A DNA stretch of 64,000 nt from Callorhinus ursinus (GCF_003265705.1 NW_020312827.1:14008120-14072119); one strand, 5' to 3'. Positions 35,540 through 47,745 are shown, counted from the first letter of the stretch. The notes: generated by a model not told the origin, from the sequence alone. A program made the numbers and translations.

Positions 35540-35792
35540 GGGCGCCTGGGAGGCTCAGTTGGTTGGGCGTCTGACTGTTGGTTTTGGCTCAGATCGTGAT
35601 CTCAGGGCCCTGAGATGGAGCCCCGCATCAGGCTCCACACTCAGTGTGGGGTCTGCTTGTTCCTCTCCCTCCCCTCCTCCTCTTCCCCACATGTGCTCTC
35701 TCTCTCTCCCTCTGTCAAATAAATAAATAAATAAAATCTTTTTAAAAATATTTGAAGCAATTATAAATGGAAGCATTAAAAAAAAAAGAAGA
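35540..35792 (+). mobile_element. Can-SINE with extra 3' sequence and second A-rich tail
   Basis: The SINE proper ends with AAATAAATAAAATCTTTTTAA near 35,750. About 28 bp of non-SINE sequence follows (TTTGAAGCAATTATAAATGG...), then a second A-rich run. The downstream TSD (AGAAATTATCCAG, 35,793-35,805) comes only after this and pairs with AGAAATAATCCAG at 35,527-35,539. Confidence 0.8.
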
Positions 35793-35805
35793 AGAAATTA
35801 TCCAG

Positions 35806-36351
35806 CTGAGAAGCACATTGTTAAGGTATATGAGCAAAGCTGTTTTAGTGGAAGATGTTAAAACTTTTTTCCTTTTAGCAATTCTGTTTACATAAACTTA
35901 AAAAGCAACACATTTTCCTGAATATATGATAAAGTTCACTATTTCTTTTTTCTAGGCTTTTCCACAGCACCTAATGCAACCCTGGCTAAGGGATCATCTT
36001 AGGTTAGTAGATTTCAGTGTCATCCGCTCTGTACTTCATGTTGATTTCATCCGACTCTTTGAGCCTCATACAAACTCTGACATTTCCCATTTAACTCTGA
36101 GCCCAATGCCTAGTTATTTTATATCAACATCCTGTGCTTTAGTTAACACCGCTTGAAGCAAAGCTATGTCATCTTCACATGAGCTTTTCCACACTTTTTG
36201 AGGATTTAACCATAGGAAATATGCCTTTACATAGTCTTTGAGTTATACTGAAAAAGAGACAAAATATAATACAGTGCCTGGTACATAATGGGACCTCAGT
36301 AAGGGTTTGTTGAATAAATAAATAGCTGCCATCTATATATTCTTCCCAAGA
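35806..36351. other. Unique sequence with a short L2/MIR-like end
   Basis: 36,270-36,325 (CAGTGCCTGGTACATAATGG ... TTTGTTGAATAAATAAATAG) resembles an L2/MIR 3' end. The rest is unrecognised. Confidence 0.4.
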
Positions 36352-36555
36352 GAGGGGCTCCTGGGCAGCTCAGTCGGTTAAACGTCCGACTCCTGATTTC
36401 AGCTCAGGTCATGATCTCTGGGTTGTGAGATCCAGCCCGGCATGGGGCTCCGCGGTCAGCAGGAGTCTGCTTAAGATTCTCTCTCTCCCTTTCCTTCTGC
36501 CCCTCCCCCCCCACACACGTGCACGTGCACACTCTCTCTAAATAAATAAATAAAC
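36352..36555 (+). mobile_element. Can-SINE
   Basis: TSD ATTCTTCCCAAGA at 36,339-36,351 and 36,556-36,568. The head is diverged (CTCCTGGGCAGCTCAGTCGG). Confidence 0.94.
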
Positions 36556-36568
36556 ATTCTTCCCAAGA

Positions 36569-37094
36569 CAGACCTTTCCTCACTGCCTGCTAATGTCCCT
36601 TCATGTGCCAGCCATGGCCCAGAACTCTGAGCCCACGTGTTCGGCACAGACAAAGGCGTGGGCCACTGTTCACACTGATTCTGCCACACACATAACAGCC
36701 CTAATTCCTCCCAGCAGGCTTCTGTTACTCCCGTGTGGACTTCAGTGTAAACATGGCCCCTGGCTGTCTGTGTATTTTTCCTCTGAGTCAGAGCCCTTTA
36801 TCAAGGACACAAAAAAGAGGGGGAGAATGTGGTTCATTTTTCCAGGCCCTGCGGGGCCTGCAGCCTGTGCTGTTCCAATTTGCAGAAGGGAACTTCAGTC
36901 TCTCTTTTATAAGAGCACTTCCCCATCCTGACTCACTGTGCCCCAGAGCAGCGTTCTACCTACACAATCCAGCAACTTTTGTTCCCAAGATGACCCGAAC
37001 ATCCTCTTTCAGAGAGGGCTGGCCCCAGTAAAGGTGATGGGAGAGGACAGATTTCATTCAGAGAATGAGACCATTCAACCCTGTACACATGATC
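36569..37094. other. Unique sequence, nothing recognised
   Basis: Overlapping open frames of about 100 codons (36,593-37,031) show no known domain or splice context. Confidence 0.4.
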
Positions 37095-37440
37095 CCCTGC
37101 AGTGGGTTGACTAGCGTCTTCAAAATATTCATGTCCACCCAGAACCTCAGAATATGGCTTATGTGGAAATAGGGCCTTTGCAGATATAATTAGTTAAGAT
37201 GAGGTCATATTAAAGTGGACTCTAAATCCAATAACTAATGTCCTTATAAGAGGAGAGAGGACACATACAGACACACAGGGAAGGAGGCCACGTGATAGTA
37301 AAGGTGAAATCTGGAGTGACGCCACGACAAGCCAAGGAATGCCAAGGATTGCTGGCCACCGAGGAAGAAGCTTTCAGAGGCAGCAGAACCTTGCTGATGG
37401 CTTGATTTGGGACTTCTTCCTGCAATGTGGGATTCCCCCA
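37095..37440 (+). mobile_element. MaLR (MLT1) LTR
   Basis: TTGACTAGCGTCTTCAAAAT, CTCAGAATATGGCTTATGTG, CTTTGCAGATATAATTAGTT and TTAAGATGAGGTCATATTAA; the 3' end is decayed. Confidence 0.82.
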
Positions 37441-37682
37441 GATAAAAGTATATTAAGATAAAATAACATGGTTCCGGATTTTGTGCCATGACATTGTAGG
37501 TCAACAAAGGCTTGGACCATTGTGGGAAGGAGAGTGAGGGAGAAGGAAGGAGAAGATGAAGTAGAGCACTGAGCTAGATGTTACCATGTCAGATTGGAGG
37601 GGTTGGAAATACATAGGAAAAGACTGGAAATATTAAATAGAGGCTTAAGTTGAGGGTGCCTTTTAATATTAAGAATAACTAC

Positions 37683-37876
37683 GGAGGCGCCTGGGTGGCA
37701 CAGTCGGTTGAGTGTCCAACTCTTTGTTTTGGCTCAGGTCATGATCTCGGGGTCTTGGGATCAATCCCTGTGGGGGGTGGGGTGAGTCTGCTTGTCTCCC
37801 TCTCTCTCTGCCCTTCCCCATGCTCACGTGCATATACACTCTCTAAAATAAAATGAATAAATATTAAAAAAAGAAG
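37683..37876 (+). mobile_element. Can-SINE
   Basis: TSD AAGAATAACTAC (37,671-37,682) with one mismatch at 37,877-37,888. Confidence 0.92.
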
Positions 37877-37955
37877 AAGAAGAACTACTAAAAAGACACA
37901 GAAAGAGCTTGTAAAACTTCCAAATCAGTAGAGAGACACTAAAAGGAATATTCTC

Positions 37956-38151
37956 TGGGTGCCTGGGTGGCTCAGTCAGTTAAGCGTCTGCCTTGGGCTC
38001 AGGTCATGATCCCAGGGGCCTGGGATCAAGCCCCATGTCATGTTCCCTGCTTGGCAGGGAGCCTGCTTCTCCCTCTCCCTCTGCGCCTGCGTGTTCTCTC
38101 TCTCTCTCTCTCTCACAAATGAATGGATAAAATCTTTAAAAAGAAAGAAAG
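37956..38151 (+). mobile_element. Can-SINE
   Basis: TSD AAAAGGAATATTCTC (37,941-37,955) with one mismatch from 38,152. Only 79 bp separate it from the previous SINE, and both tails point the same way. Confidence 0.93.
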
Positions 38152-38467
38152 AAAAGGAATATTTTCTGGCTCTCCTCCAGGGCCACCTCAACTCCTCGCT
38201 GCCTTTCAGATCTAGCGCCAACAGCATGTGAGAGAACCAGACTAGTGCTCCTGGTCAAGGAATTTGCTACTCACTGCCACTGGCTATGGTAGAGGGGTGG
38301 GAACAGGGACGTGTTGTTTAAAGCATGTCTGCAGATAAGGAGCAGATATTTCCAAGAGACATCGTGGGCTCTGCTGGCACCATAAAAATATGTTTATTCC
38401 ATGTGGTAGATTGATGCAGCTAATATGATGCTATAAAGATTGTTTCTGTATTTAAAGCTAATAGAAT

Positions 38468-38661
38468 GGGGCACCTGGGTGGCTCAGTCAGTTAAGCATC
38501 TCACTTCTGCTCAGGTCATGACCTCAGGGTCCTGGGATCCTCACTCAGGGAGTGGGGAGTCTGCTTGTCCCTCTGCCCCTCCCCCAACTCATGCACACAC
38601 ATGCATCCTCCCTCTCTCTCAAATAAATAAATAAATAAAATATTTTTGTAAAAAAAAAAAA
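38468..38661 (+). mobile_element. Can-SINE
   Basis: Full head (GGCACCTGGGTGGCTCAGTC) but a shortened middle. (AAAT)n then poly-A tail. TSD not resolved. Confidence 0.88.
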
Positions 38662-40439
38662 TATAAGACTTTGATTTCCCAAATGGTATCTACATAGTAA
38701 CTTCTAGGATCTTCAGATTAACTTGCAGTTAAAAAAAAAAAAAGAATATGATCCCCTCCACCATATATACACCTCCACACACACAGATATACCAAGAAAA
38801 TACCCTGCAGAACCCCAAAGGTGTAATCTGTGTGGCACCGTGTGGGCAGAAATGTATGTGTGAGCAAAGCCAGCCCAGACAGTGTCTCCAAACACTTATT
38901 CATCCTCCCACCCCCTTCCAAACACATTGCATTGAGTTTACAGCTTTGAAAATGTAATTAACACTTTTAGTCATGGGAGAGTAGGCCCTGAGATTTTTTT
39001 TAACAGGGTGTACTAGAAACAGATTCAAATCTCAATGAGCAATGGTTCACCTGAAGGATAAACCAAGTAGAGCCACCATTTTCTGGTCTCCTAGGAACAT
39101 GGGCTTAGGTCAACCTTTCTTTGAATCCTGCTGTCGTCATTGCTGTATCCCTGCCTGTATCCCATTTGAAAATTAAACTGCACTGAGTACAGCTCCAAGC
39201 AATACCATGGTGAAAGCCCAGAAAAGCTATTTGAATAGACAGAACCTAAAGTTTTCTGGCTCTTTGCTGTGATAATGTCACCAGCCGCCCTTCCAGTCTG
39301 GGGATCTGCAAGAGCAGTGCCTCTGCAAGGTGGCTGCTTTCATGGTGTGAGCTTAGGGATTCCGTGGGGCTCCTCCAGCCCCCAAATGTCTCTCATATCA
39401 TTCTGCCATGATGCCTGAAGTCCCATGTAAAAATTACAAGTATTTTACTTAGGAGAGAAACGCATCAAGCGACCAACATTTAAGAGCAATTTTGGCATCA
39501 TCTTGAGGGAAGAAGACAGAACTGGCAAATATTGGGGAAGGGGTACAAAGGTCTAGAACAGGAGATGCCGCTGGGCAGGGTAGGGCAGAACCCCGAGACC
39601 TGAGCAGGAGGAAAGGAGGCTGGGTGAGCCAGAGGGGGAGGGGGAGGGGAGGAAGGCACTAAACAGGGCAATCTCCACCCACTTAATTCTTCTACCTCAA
39701 GCTGAGAAAATAGAAGGATAGTGTAGGTACTGCTGGGGAAGCCACAGGCTAAATTATAGACCTTCGCCCTGGAACAGCTGCTGCTTTGTGTGAAAATGTG
39801 AGGGATATGTTATTTTTATATTAAAACAAATACAGATATGCTTGGGGGTTATTTGCAAGATCCACGTGGCTATTTTAAAGAGAACAAACCAGAAGGCTCC
39901 AGCCTCAAATGTCATGCTCACTGGGGACCTCTTGGGGTGACTTTCTCAGCTCTGCCATCTCTCCGGCCCCTGTTAGTGACTGTCATCATGCACCTGGAAA
40001 AGCTACTGGCTAAAGAGCTTCAAGGACATGAAACTAAGGAGCCTTGTCCTGGGAAATCAAGAACACAGTGCAGTCATGAGAACTCGTGTTCTTTTCAATG
40101 GAAGTTCCTGAGAAATTTTTTTCTGATTGACATCCTATCAGAGGCTATAAAACCAAAATAAGCCCCCTGTAAGCCTGGCAGGTCAGCATGGAGGGAGTGT
40201 AATGCATCCTGTTTCTGTCAGAGTCATTTGGGATTTTCTCCCACTTCCTTTCAAATGAATGAACATTGTCCTTGCTTATTCACTGTAATGGAACTAAGAT
40301 GTGCTCAGTGGTGTTTGAGGTGACCGTTTCCAATCACAGGACTCCCTAGCCTGGGAAGTTGAATACATTCTGCTTTGCCTTCCAGTTAGTGTCTACATTT
40401 TTAGCAGGTTGCATGGTTGGGAAAGTGGAAATATACTGG
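38662..40439. other. Unique intergenic DNA
   Basis: 1.8 kb with no recognised repeat. A G-run cluster (four or more G-tracts, about 39,622-39,650) could form a quadruplex. A 107-codon frame at 39,838-40,161 has no recognisable domain and no homologue known to me. Confidence 0.45.
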
Positions 40440-40703
40440 TGTAGTGGGGAATAGACATATTTAAGTCCTCCTTCAGTCTCTTACCAGCTGTGTGGCTGTG
40501 GGGGGACCATTTCATGTCTCTGAATTTTCTGTGTCTCATCTGTAAGATGGGGATCTGAATTGCTGGACGGCCAGCCCCACAGGGCTGCTGAGAGTGTCAG
40601 AGAAGATCATAAAGGCACTTTGTGACCTATAGAACTCATGGAAATATTAGGACATTGTCTGATGGGAGACCTCTCATCATGTGTGAACCATTTGTACCCT
40701 TAT
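40440..40703 (+). mobile_element. MIR SINE
   Basis: CTTACCAGCTGTGTGGCTGT, TCATCTGTAAGATGGGGATC and GGGCTGCTGAGAGTGTCAGA are sense MIR. The match fades by about 40,625. Confidence 0.8.
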
Positions 40704-40875
40704 GGCTTGAGAGAGCAGGGGGAGGGGCAGAGGGAAAGGGAGAGAGAGAACCTCAAGCAGACTCCCCACTGAGCATGGAGCCTGACTTGGGCCTCAATCC
40801 CAGGACCTTGAGATCATGACCTGAGCCAAAATCAAAAGTCAGCCACTCAACTGACTGAGCCCTCCAGGCGCCCCT
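40704..40875 (-). mobile_element. Can-SINE lacking its poly-T end
   Basis: Purine-rich body, CTCAATCCCAGGACCTTGAG and head CTCCAGGCGCCCC. The tail part is missing and no TSD is visible. Confidence 0.85.
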
Positions 40876-40879
40876 CTCC

Positions 40880-41035
40880 CCAGCTCTGCATTTTACTATC
40901 TAGGTGGCCTTGGGCATAATATGTAACCCCTCTGAGGTTATCACTGGGAAAATGGGAATCATGACAGTTAATTTGTAGAGTTGTAAAGATTACAAACAGT
41001 GGGCACCTAATCCGTAGTAATTACCTCTCGTTATG
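40880..41035 (+). mobile_element. MIR SINE
   Basis: CAGCTCTGCATTTTACTATC, CTAGGTGGCCTTGGGCATAA and a decayed 3' end. Confidence 0.7.
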
Positions 41036-41307
41036 ATGTTCCTTCTCCCCACCTCTGATCACAAGTATTTCATGAGGGTCTCGAAGGGTAGTCTGGATCC
41101 TTCAGCTTGCAGTCCTCTCTCTACAGGAAGCTGGGACACCTCCCACTGGAGCTCTACTGGACACCTCTCATCTGAGTTGTAGTAATAGGTAGATTCTTTA
41201 ATAGATATAGGGCTATTTAGATTATCTATTTCTTCTTGAGGGAACTTGAATAGTTTGTGTCTTTTGAGGAATTTAAAAGTAAAGTTGCTCTTAGAAACCA
41301 CCTAGCA

Positions 41308-41515
41308 GGGCCCCTTGGTGGCTTAGTCAATTAAGCGTCTAACTCTTGACTTCGGTTGAGTTCATGATCTCAGGGTCGTGAGATCGAGCCTGGCGTCCAA
41401 TCCCATGTTGGGGGTCTGCACTCAGTGGGGAGTCTGCTTGAGATTCTCCCTCTCCCTCTAGCCCTCTCTCCCCATACTCTCTCCCCCGCAAAATAAATAA
41501 AATAATTTAAAAAAA
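41308..41515 (+). mobile_element. Can-SINE
   Basis: Perfect 13-bp TSD AAACCACCTAGCA (41,295-41,307; 41,516-41,528). Confidence 0.95.
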
Positions 41516-41528
41516 AAACCACCTAGCA

Positions 41529-41620
41529 AATTGGTTCTCAAACTTTAGAATACATCAGAGTAACTACAGCCTCCCCCTAGACACTAATTCTAATGTAACA
41601 AATATCATAATGGAAAAAAA
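41529..41620. mobile_element. MER5-type fragment
   Basis: TTGGTTCTCAAACTTTAGAA begins like the MER5 terminus. Only one end is kept. Confidence 0.6.
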
Positions 41621-41639
41621 CTGTAGCCTGGGGGAAGTA

Positions 41640-42004
41640 TTACTGTTTTTATTTCCCCCAAATTCCTGTTTCATGAAATACAAAGATATCACATAACTAG
41701 TAGCCCTGAATTTATAAAAAGACAGCAATCTTGCTAAGAAAACTATTGTTGCAAACCATGATTAATGAAGCACCATCTGTGATATTCAGTGTTCTTTCCA
41801 TGAGTTGGGGCTATCTAGGCCATTTTTATGCTTTTGAGTGCAAACGGGAGGACAAAAGGGTGAAACCACACAGAAGTGTGGCATAAAATATCTGATTGGT
41901 TGCATGTACTATGCAGCTGAGAAATTTTTATTTATTATCTAGTATAAGTGTATCCATTTTCACACTCTTCCCAGAAAACTTAATTTAAAATTTATATCCA
42001 ACTT
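41640..42004. other. Unique sequence, nothing recognised
   Basis: AT-rich, no gene. Confidence 0.4.
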
Positions 42005-42310
42005 TATATTCTCCAGCTGATCCTAAACATTGCCTCCAGATCAGTTCTTACAAAACACCTGCCTCCTCTTCAACCTGAACTCAGGTAAAGCTTGAGCTCC
42101 TTAACTATGGATTCAAAACCTTCTGCGTTCCAGTTCTCCCTGTGCCTCCAAATTTTGCTCTCATGCCTAGCCTGCTCCTGTGGCTACTGCCCAACTCTCA
42201 TCCAGACAAATTCATATTTTAGAGGTCCCCAAATATGTTCTCTCATTAGCATTGCCTGGAAGGGCCCTCCCTAGCCGCTCTCTCCTCGGGCTGCTCAGAA
42301 ACCTTCTTCA
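42005..42310 (+). mobile_element. L2 LINE fragment
   Basis: CTTGAGCTCCTTAACTATGG, AACCTTCTGCGTTCCAGTTC and GCTCTCATGCCTAGCCTGCT read as decayed L2. Confidence 0.6.
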
Positions 42311-42330
42311 CCTGACTATTAATTAATATA

Positions 42331-42394
42331 GGACCCTGGGATCATGACCTGAGCCAAAGGCAGAAGCTTAACGACTGAGCCCCCCAGGCATCCC
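42331..42394 (-). mobile_element. Can-SINE head fragment
   Basis: Only the tRNA-like head remains: GGGATCATGACCTGAGCCAA and GACTGAGCCCCCCAGGC. Confidence 0.8.
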
Positions 42395-42545
42395 TGGTGT
42401 ATCCTTTCTTATACTTGTAACCTATTCATGTCTTTACATTTAATGTGTGTTTGTTGTAGGTAGTGTGTATCTGGGTCTTTCTTTTTTGTCCAATCTGAAA
42501 ATCTCTGCCTTTTAACTGAGGATAACTGCATTTAATTTAGACCAG

Positions 42546-42917
42546 TCTATGGACTGAATTGTGCCCGCCCAAATTCATCCATGAAGCCCTAACCCCTGAT
42601 AGGACTACATTCAGAGATCGGGCTTTAAAAAGGTAATTAAGGTTAAATGAGCTCATAAGGTTGAGACCTTCATTCAATACAGCAGTTGCCCTTATAAAAA
42701 GAGAAAGACACAGCTGAACTCGCTTTCTCTCTGTCACGCCAGGACACAGCAAGAAGGCAGCCATCTACAAGCCAGGAAGTGAGCTCTCACCAGGAACGGA
42801 ATTGGCTTACACCTTGATTATGGACTTCCCAGGCTCCAGAACTGTAAGAAAATAAATTTCTGTTGTTTAAGCCACCCCATCTGTGGTGGGCTTATTATGG
42901 CCACCCACGCTAAGACA
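42546..42917 (+). mobile_element. MaLR (MLT1-class) LTR inside the L1
   Basis: TATGGACTGAATTGTGCCCG, TTGCCCTTATAAAAAGAGAA, CATCTACAAGCCAGGAAGTG and AAATAAATTTCTGTTGTTTA. Confidence 0.88.
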
Positions 42918-42942
42918 GGCCATTTACATTTAATACAATTTT

Positions 42943-43139
42943 TTTTTTAGATTTTATTTATTTATTTGAGAGAGAGACAGGTAGTGACAGAGATAGCAAG
43001 AGAGAGCACAAGCGAGGAGGAGAGGGAGAGGCAGGCTCCCACTGAGCAGGGAGCCTGACATGGGGCTCAATCCCAGGACCCTGGGACCACGACCCGAGCC
43101 GAAGGCAGACGCTCAACAAACTAAGCCACCCAGGCCCCC
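42943..43139 (-). mobile_element. Can-SINE inside the L1
   Basis: Poly-T, GATTTTATTTATTTATTTGA, CTCAATCCCAGGACCCTGGG and head GCCACCCAGGCCCCCC. Confidence 0.92.
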
Positions 43140-43260
43140 CAATTATTGATGTGGTTAAGTTTAAATCTACCATACTGTTTGTTTTCAGTTTGCACTGTCT
43201 CTTCTTTGTTCCCCTTTCCCTCTTTATCGTCTTCCTTTGTTACCTGCATGGTACAGGCAC

Positions 43261-43924
43261 ATTGCTGTGGGGATTCAGAGGTAAGGGATGTTTATTCCAC
43301 TTGATCAGGGTGCACTTCTGAGGGAGCCGGATCTGAAGGCATCCTAAGCTTTGGACATGCAGAGGTTGAGGTTAGGAGCATTCAAGGCTGAGAGAAAACC
43401 ATACCCCCAAACCTCAAATGCACTGAATATGCTGAAAACTATTAATTGTGTTTGGTTGGAGCACAGGTGGCATATAGGGAAGGTGTGAAAATTGCGGAAC
43501 TCAAGTAGGTTTGAACCTGATGCCGGGAGGATGCAAAGAGCTGAGAGAGTTCAATTTATAACAAAATCCATTTGCCTTTAAGTGCTATATATAGTTCTTG
43601 AAATTTTTGGAAATTAATAACTCAGCCAACACATAACTTTGAAAGTCTTTTCTTGGGGAAGAAAAAGTGCTTCTCTAACTTTTCCTGTACTTACTCTGCC
43701 AGTGCCATCTAAAATTCTTACTTGCGCCTGGGTTTTACCTACACCTGTTTTCCACAGAAAAGAAAAAGTCAAAATACTATACAATAGGTAGCTCTAAGAT
43801 ATAAAACTAGTGAGAATAACTAAGCACTTCCTATAGGAAAAATTTCCACGTGTCTGATCTGGTAGGATAGCCTTTTAAAAGGCAAAAAGTCATCATTTCA
43901 TAATACAAAACCTTAAAACTTCCA
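43261..43924. other. Unrecognised spacer between two L1 copies
   Basis: No gene seen. Confidence 0.35.
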
Positions 43925-45765
43925 TTAAATTTTTTTAAAAATTTAATTGAGATGTAACTGACATAGAACATTAGTTTCAAACATAAAACGTGATGATTTG
44001 ATGTATGTATATGTTACAAAATGATCACCACAATAAGGAGTTAACATTTATCACCTCACATAGTAACATTTTTTTTCAGTGACTTTTAAGATCTATTCTT
44101 TTAGTAACTTTCAAATATACAACACAGCATTATTAACTATAGTAACCATGTTGTACATTGCATCCCTAGGACTTATTTTATAATTGGAAGTTTGTACCTT
44201 TTGATCACCTTCCCCCATTTTGCCCACCTTCCATCTCCATCTCTGGTAACCCCCAACCTGTTCTTTGTAGCTATGAGTTCAGGGGTTTTTTGGGGAGGGC
44301 AGGGGTTAGATTCTCCATGTAAATGATATATAGTATTTGTCTTTCTCTGACTTAGTTCACCTAGCATAATTCACTCAAGGTTCACCCATGTTGTTGCAAA
44401 TGGAAGGATTTCCTTCTTTTTTTTTTTTAATAGCTGAATAATGTTCCATTGTATATAGACACCACATTTTCTTTATCCATTCATCCATCAGTGGACACTT
44501 AGTTTCCTTCCATGTCTTGGCGATTATAAAATGCTGCAGTGAACATGGGGGTACAGATAACTTTTCAAGTTAGTATTTTTGCTTCCCTCAGATAAATACC
44601 CAGAAGTGGAATGACTGGATCATAGGGTAGTTCTATTTTTAATTTTTTGAGGAACCTCCATACTATTTTCCATACTGGTTGTACCAATTTACATTCCCAC
44701 CAACAGTGCATGAGTGTTCCCTTTTCTCCACAACCTCATCAACGCTTATTATTTCTCGTCATATAATAATATCCATTCTAACGTGTATGGGATGATATCT
44801 CACTGTGGTTTTGATTTGCATTGCCCTGATGACTAGTGACGTTGAGTACAATCGTGTTACCTATTGGCCACCTGTATGTCTTCCATGCAAAAATGTCTCT
44901 TCAGATTCTCTGCCCATTTTTTAATCAGATTTTTTTGCTATTGTGATGTATGAGTTCTTTATATATTTTGAAAATTAACCCCTTATTATATATATGACTT
45001 GCAAATGTTTTCTCCTGTTCAGTAGGTTGCTTTTTCATTTTGTTGATGGTTTTCTTTGCTGTGCGCTGTGCGGAAGCTTTTTAGTTTCACATAGTCCCAC
45101 TGGTTTATTTTTTGCTTTTGTTGCCTGTGCTTTTGGTGTCCGATCCAAAAAATGGCTAAAACCAATGTCAAGTTGCCTACTGCCTCTGTTTTTCTTCTAG
45201 AAGTTTTATGGTTTCAGGTATTATGGTCAAGTATTCTGTTTTGACTTGATTTTTGTGCATGGGGTATGAAGGTGTTCCAGTTCCATTCACATACGCGGCT
45301 GTCTAGTTTTCCCAGCACCATTTGTTAAAGACATTGTCCTTTTCTCATCGCATATTGTTGACTGCTTCATCCTAAATTGATTATTTCTGGGCTCCTTATT
45401 CCTTTCCATTCATCTGTGTACCAGTTTTTATGCCAAAACATTGTTTTCATTACAGTTTTGTGATATAGTTTGAAGTCAAGGATGCATTATACCTACAGTT
45501 TTGTTGTTCTTTCTCAAGATTGATTTAACTTTTTGGGCTCTTTTTGGTTCCAAATATTAGGGTTGTTTTTTTCTATTTCTGTGAAAAAAAGTGTCATTGG
45601 AAATTTGATAGGGATTGCATTGAATTTGTAGGTTGCTTTGGATAGTCTGGGTATTTTAACAGTATTCCAATTCATGAGCACAAAATATCTTTCCACTTAT
45701 TTACATCTTCGATGTCTTTCATGAATGTCTTGTGGTTTTCTTATAGTTTCAGCATACCGGTCTTT
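43925..45765 (-). mobile_element. Old L1 (L1MA/L1MB-like), 3' ~1.8 kb
   Basis: Antisense 3' UTR (AAATGATCACCACAATAAGG, ACTATAGTAACCATGTTGTA) runs on into ORF2 (TAATGTTCCATTGTATATAG, TACATTCCCACCAACAGTGC, CCAGCACCATTTGTTAAAG, TGAATTTGTAGGTTGCTTTG). The frames are broken throughout. Confidence 0.92.
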
Positions 45766-47539
45766 TAAAATTGATTATGATGATGGTTGCCCAACTGTAA
45801 GTGTATTAAAAACCATCAAATGGTACTTTAAAAGAGAATTGTATGGTATATAAATAATATCAAAAAAAGCTGTTATGTCAAAACAAAACAAAAAAATCCT
45901 CTGGATTTGCTAATTGGGAGTTATTAATGACCTCAGTGGGAGGAATTCCAGTAGTGATTGCAGTTGAAGCCAGACTGAAGAGGGTCAAGGAATAAATGAA
46001 GTAAGCAACAAACATTACCTGCCTTTTCAAAATGTTGTGACAAAGGAGATAGGGTAGTGCTTGAAAGGGAGAAGGTTTAAAGGGACTGATTTAAAAAAAA
46101 GAGAGAGAAACAATCCTGTAAAGAAAGAGATTGAAGCTATTAGATCAGAGCAGCATGTGAGGTGTGAGGCAGGGGCAGTTGTAAAGTGTTGGAGCCCACA
46201 GAAACTTGAGTTTCAAACACCAGAAAAGGGTCCACTTTATTTAAATACGAAAAAAATCTTTCTTCCTCAAATCTATCTAGGTTTGACCCTTTCTTCCCTA
46301 AGATAACGTGGTTGCTTTCTCCAAGACTTTCCGTCCTTTACACTTCACTAACAAATGACTCCTTATAGGTCAGGATTCAGGGAAGGAGAAGGATCACGGT
46401 GCAGGAAATAGTATAGTCCCCAAGGATTATAATTTAACCTTTATTAATCCTTATTCTTTCATCGCAAGAATTTGGCTTTAATATCAAGGACATAAAATCA
46501 CAGCATCTCAAAAATGTTAAGTGTTTAGTCAGCCAAAAATAGGACTAATGCCATCTATGTGGAAGGATGTAAAACTGCAGTTGTTTTCAAATCGCTAAAT
46601 CAAGTTTATTCCCCCAATATCTGAGCCTAGATAACCATTTTGGGAGTCTGGAGCATATCCACGGACCATTCCCATTTATTCCCTAGAACTTAAAGCTGTC
46701 TAGGAACGGCTTTTTAACTAAACTCCATTTCTGGGTTCATTATTTTCCAGTGTTGGGTCCGACCACCGTATTTCGAAAATCTTTGTGGTTTTTCGGAATG
46801 CTTAAACTCGACCCCAGTTGTTGAAAGCTCTTGATAGAAATCCCTCATGTTAAGAGTTAGTGGTGGAAACCACATTAAAAGTGTAGGAGTGTGCTATCTT
46901 TATGAATTTTCTTGTCTCTAGGCCATAAATTATGTTGGGTGCTCTGATGCTGGGACATGCCATTCAGAAATGTAACAGAGCAATGAGTACCACTGGGGAC
47001 TGGTTCAGATGTGACCTATTGGGAAGGAAGAACTTCCAGCCCCAACAATTACTGTGCTGGCAGTGGTCTTGCCAGATCTTATTTTCATCAGTGGGAAGCT
47101 CAATGATGTTAATTTTGGTCGAACAATTTGTATATGGATTGAACACCTTTTTAGCCAGGGTAGCAGACCATCGTTAACCTTCCTTCTGTGGAAGCGTTGG
47201 CACTAAAGCCAGCGATGCAGTCCAGACATAATTTTGTTACAAAGATGTATGTAGCTTCAGCTGCACAGTGTTCTTTTCTGCCATCTTTCCGCCTGGAGCC
47301 ATCTGACTCATTCTTTGTATTGGTGTTCATATCGAATTAACATAAACTCAAGACAAAAATATCTCCAGATTACTTTAGGGATACTGACTCATTTTTTGCT
47401 GTGTTAATATTCCCTTATTATCCAATTTTACAAATGCGTAGAACATTCATTTTAAATGCGAATAGCTTTACTGACAGGAGAAACCCTGAGGTGATTTCCC
47501 TTGAGGGGTAAGCCCATCCTCGGGGGCCCACACTGCCTG
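45766..47539. other. Unique intergenic DNA
   Basis: No recognised repeat or exon. An 81-codon frame at 46,932-47,177 has no known domain. Confidence 0.45.
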
Positions 47540-47745
47540 CATTTGAATCCCAGCTCTGCCACTCACTCGCTTTATAACCCTGAGCAAGTTACTTGACTTC
47601 TCTGTGCCTCATTTTTCTCCTAAGTAAAATGGGAATAACAGCACCTTATAGGACTGGAACGGGAATCAAAGGATTAATCCCCATCAAGCGCTTAGAACAG
47701 TGCTGGACACATACAACATCCTCCAGAGATGCAAGCTTTGGCTCT
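47540..47745 (+). mobile_element. MIR SINE
   Basis: Well-preserved: TTTGAATCCCAGCTCTGCCA, TTACTTGACTTCTCTGTGCC, AGTAAAATGGGAATAACAGC and GCGCTTAGAACAGTGCTGGA. Confidence 0.9.

Larger units (their letters stand above)
42395..43260 (-). mobile_element. Old L1 ORF2 segment split by an LTR and a SINE
   Basis: Antisense ORF2: TTGTAACCTATTCATGTCTT ... CCAATCTGAAAATCTCTGCC to 42,545, then TTTACATTTAATACAATT at 42,922, then AATTATTGATGTGGTTAAGT from 43,141. These pieces are consecutive in L1 when the LTR and SINE are taken as later insertions. Confidence 0.8.

Noticed and set aside
39838..40161. 107-codon frame in unique DNA
   Set aside because: No recognisable domain, no splice-site context, and within the length expected by chance.
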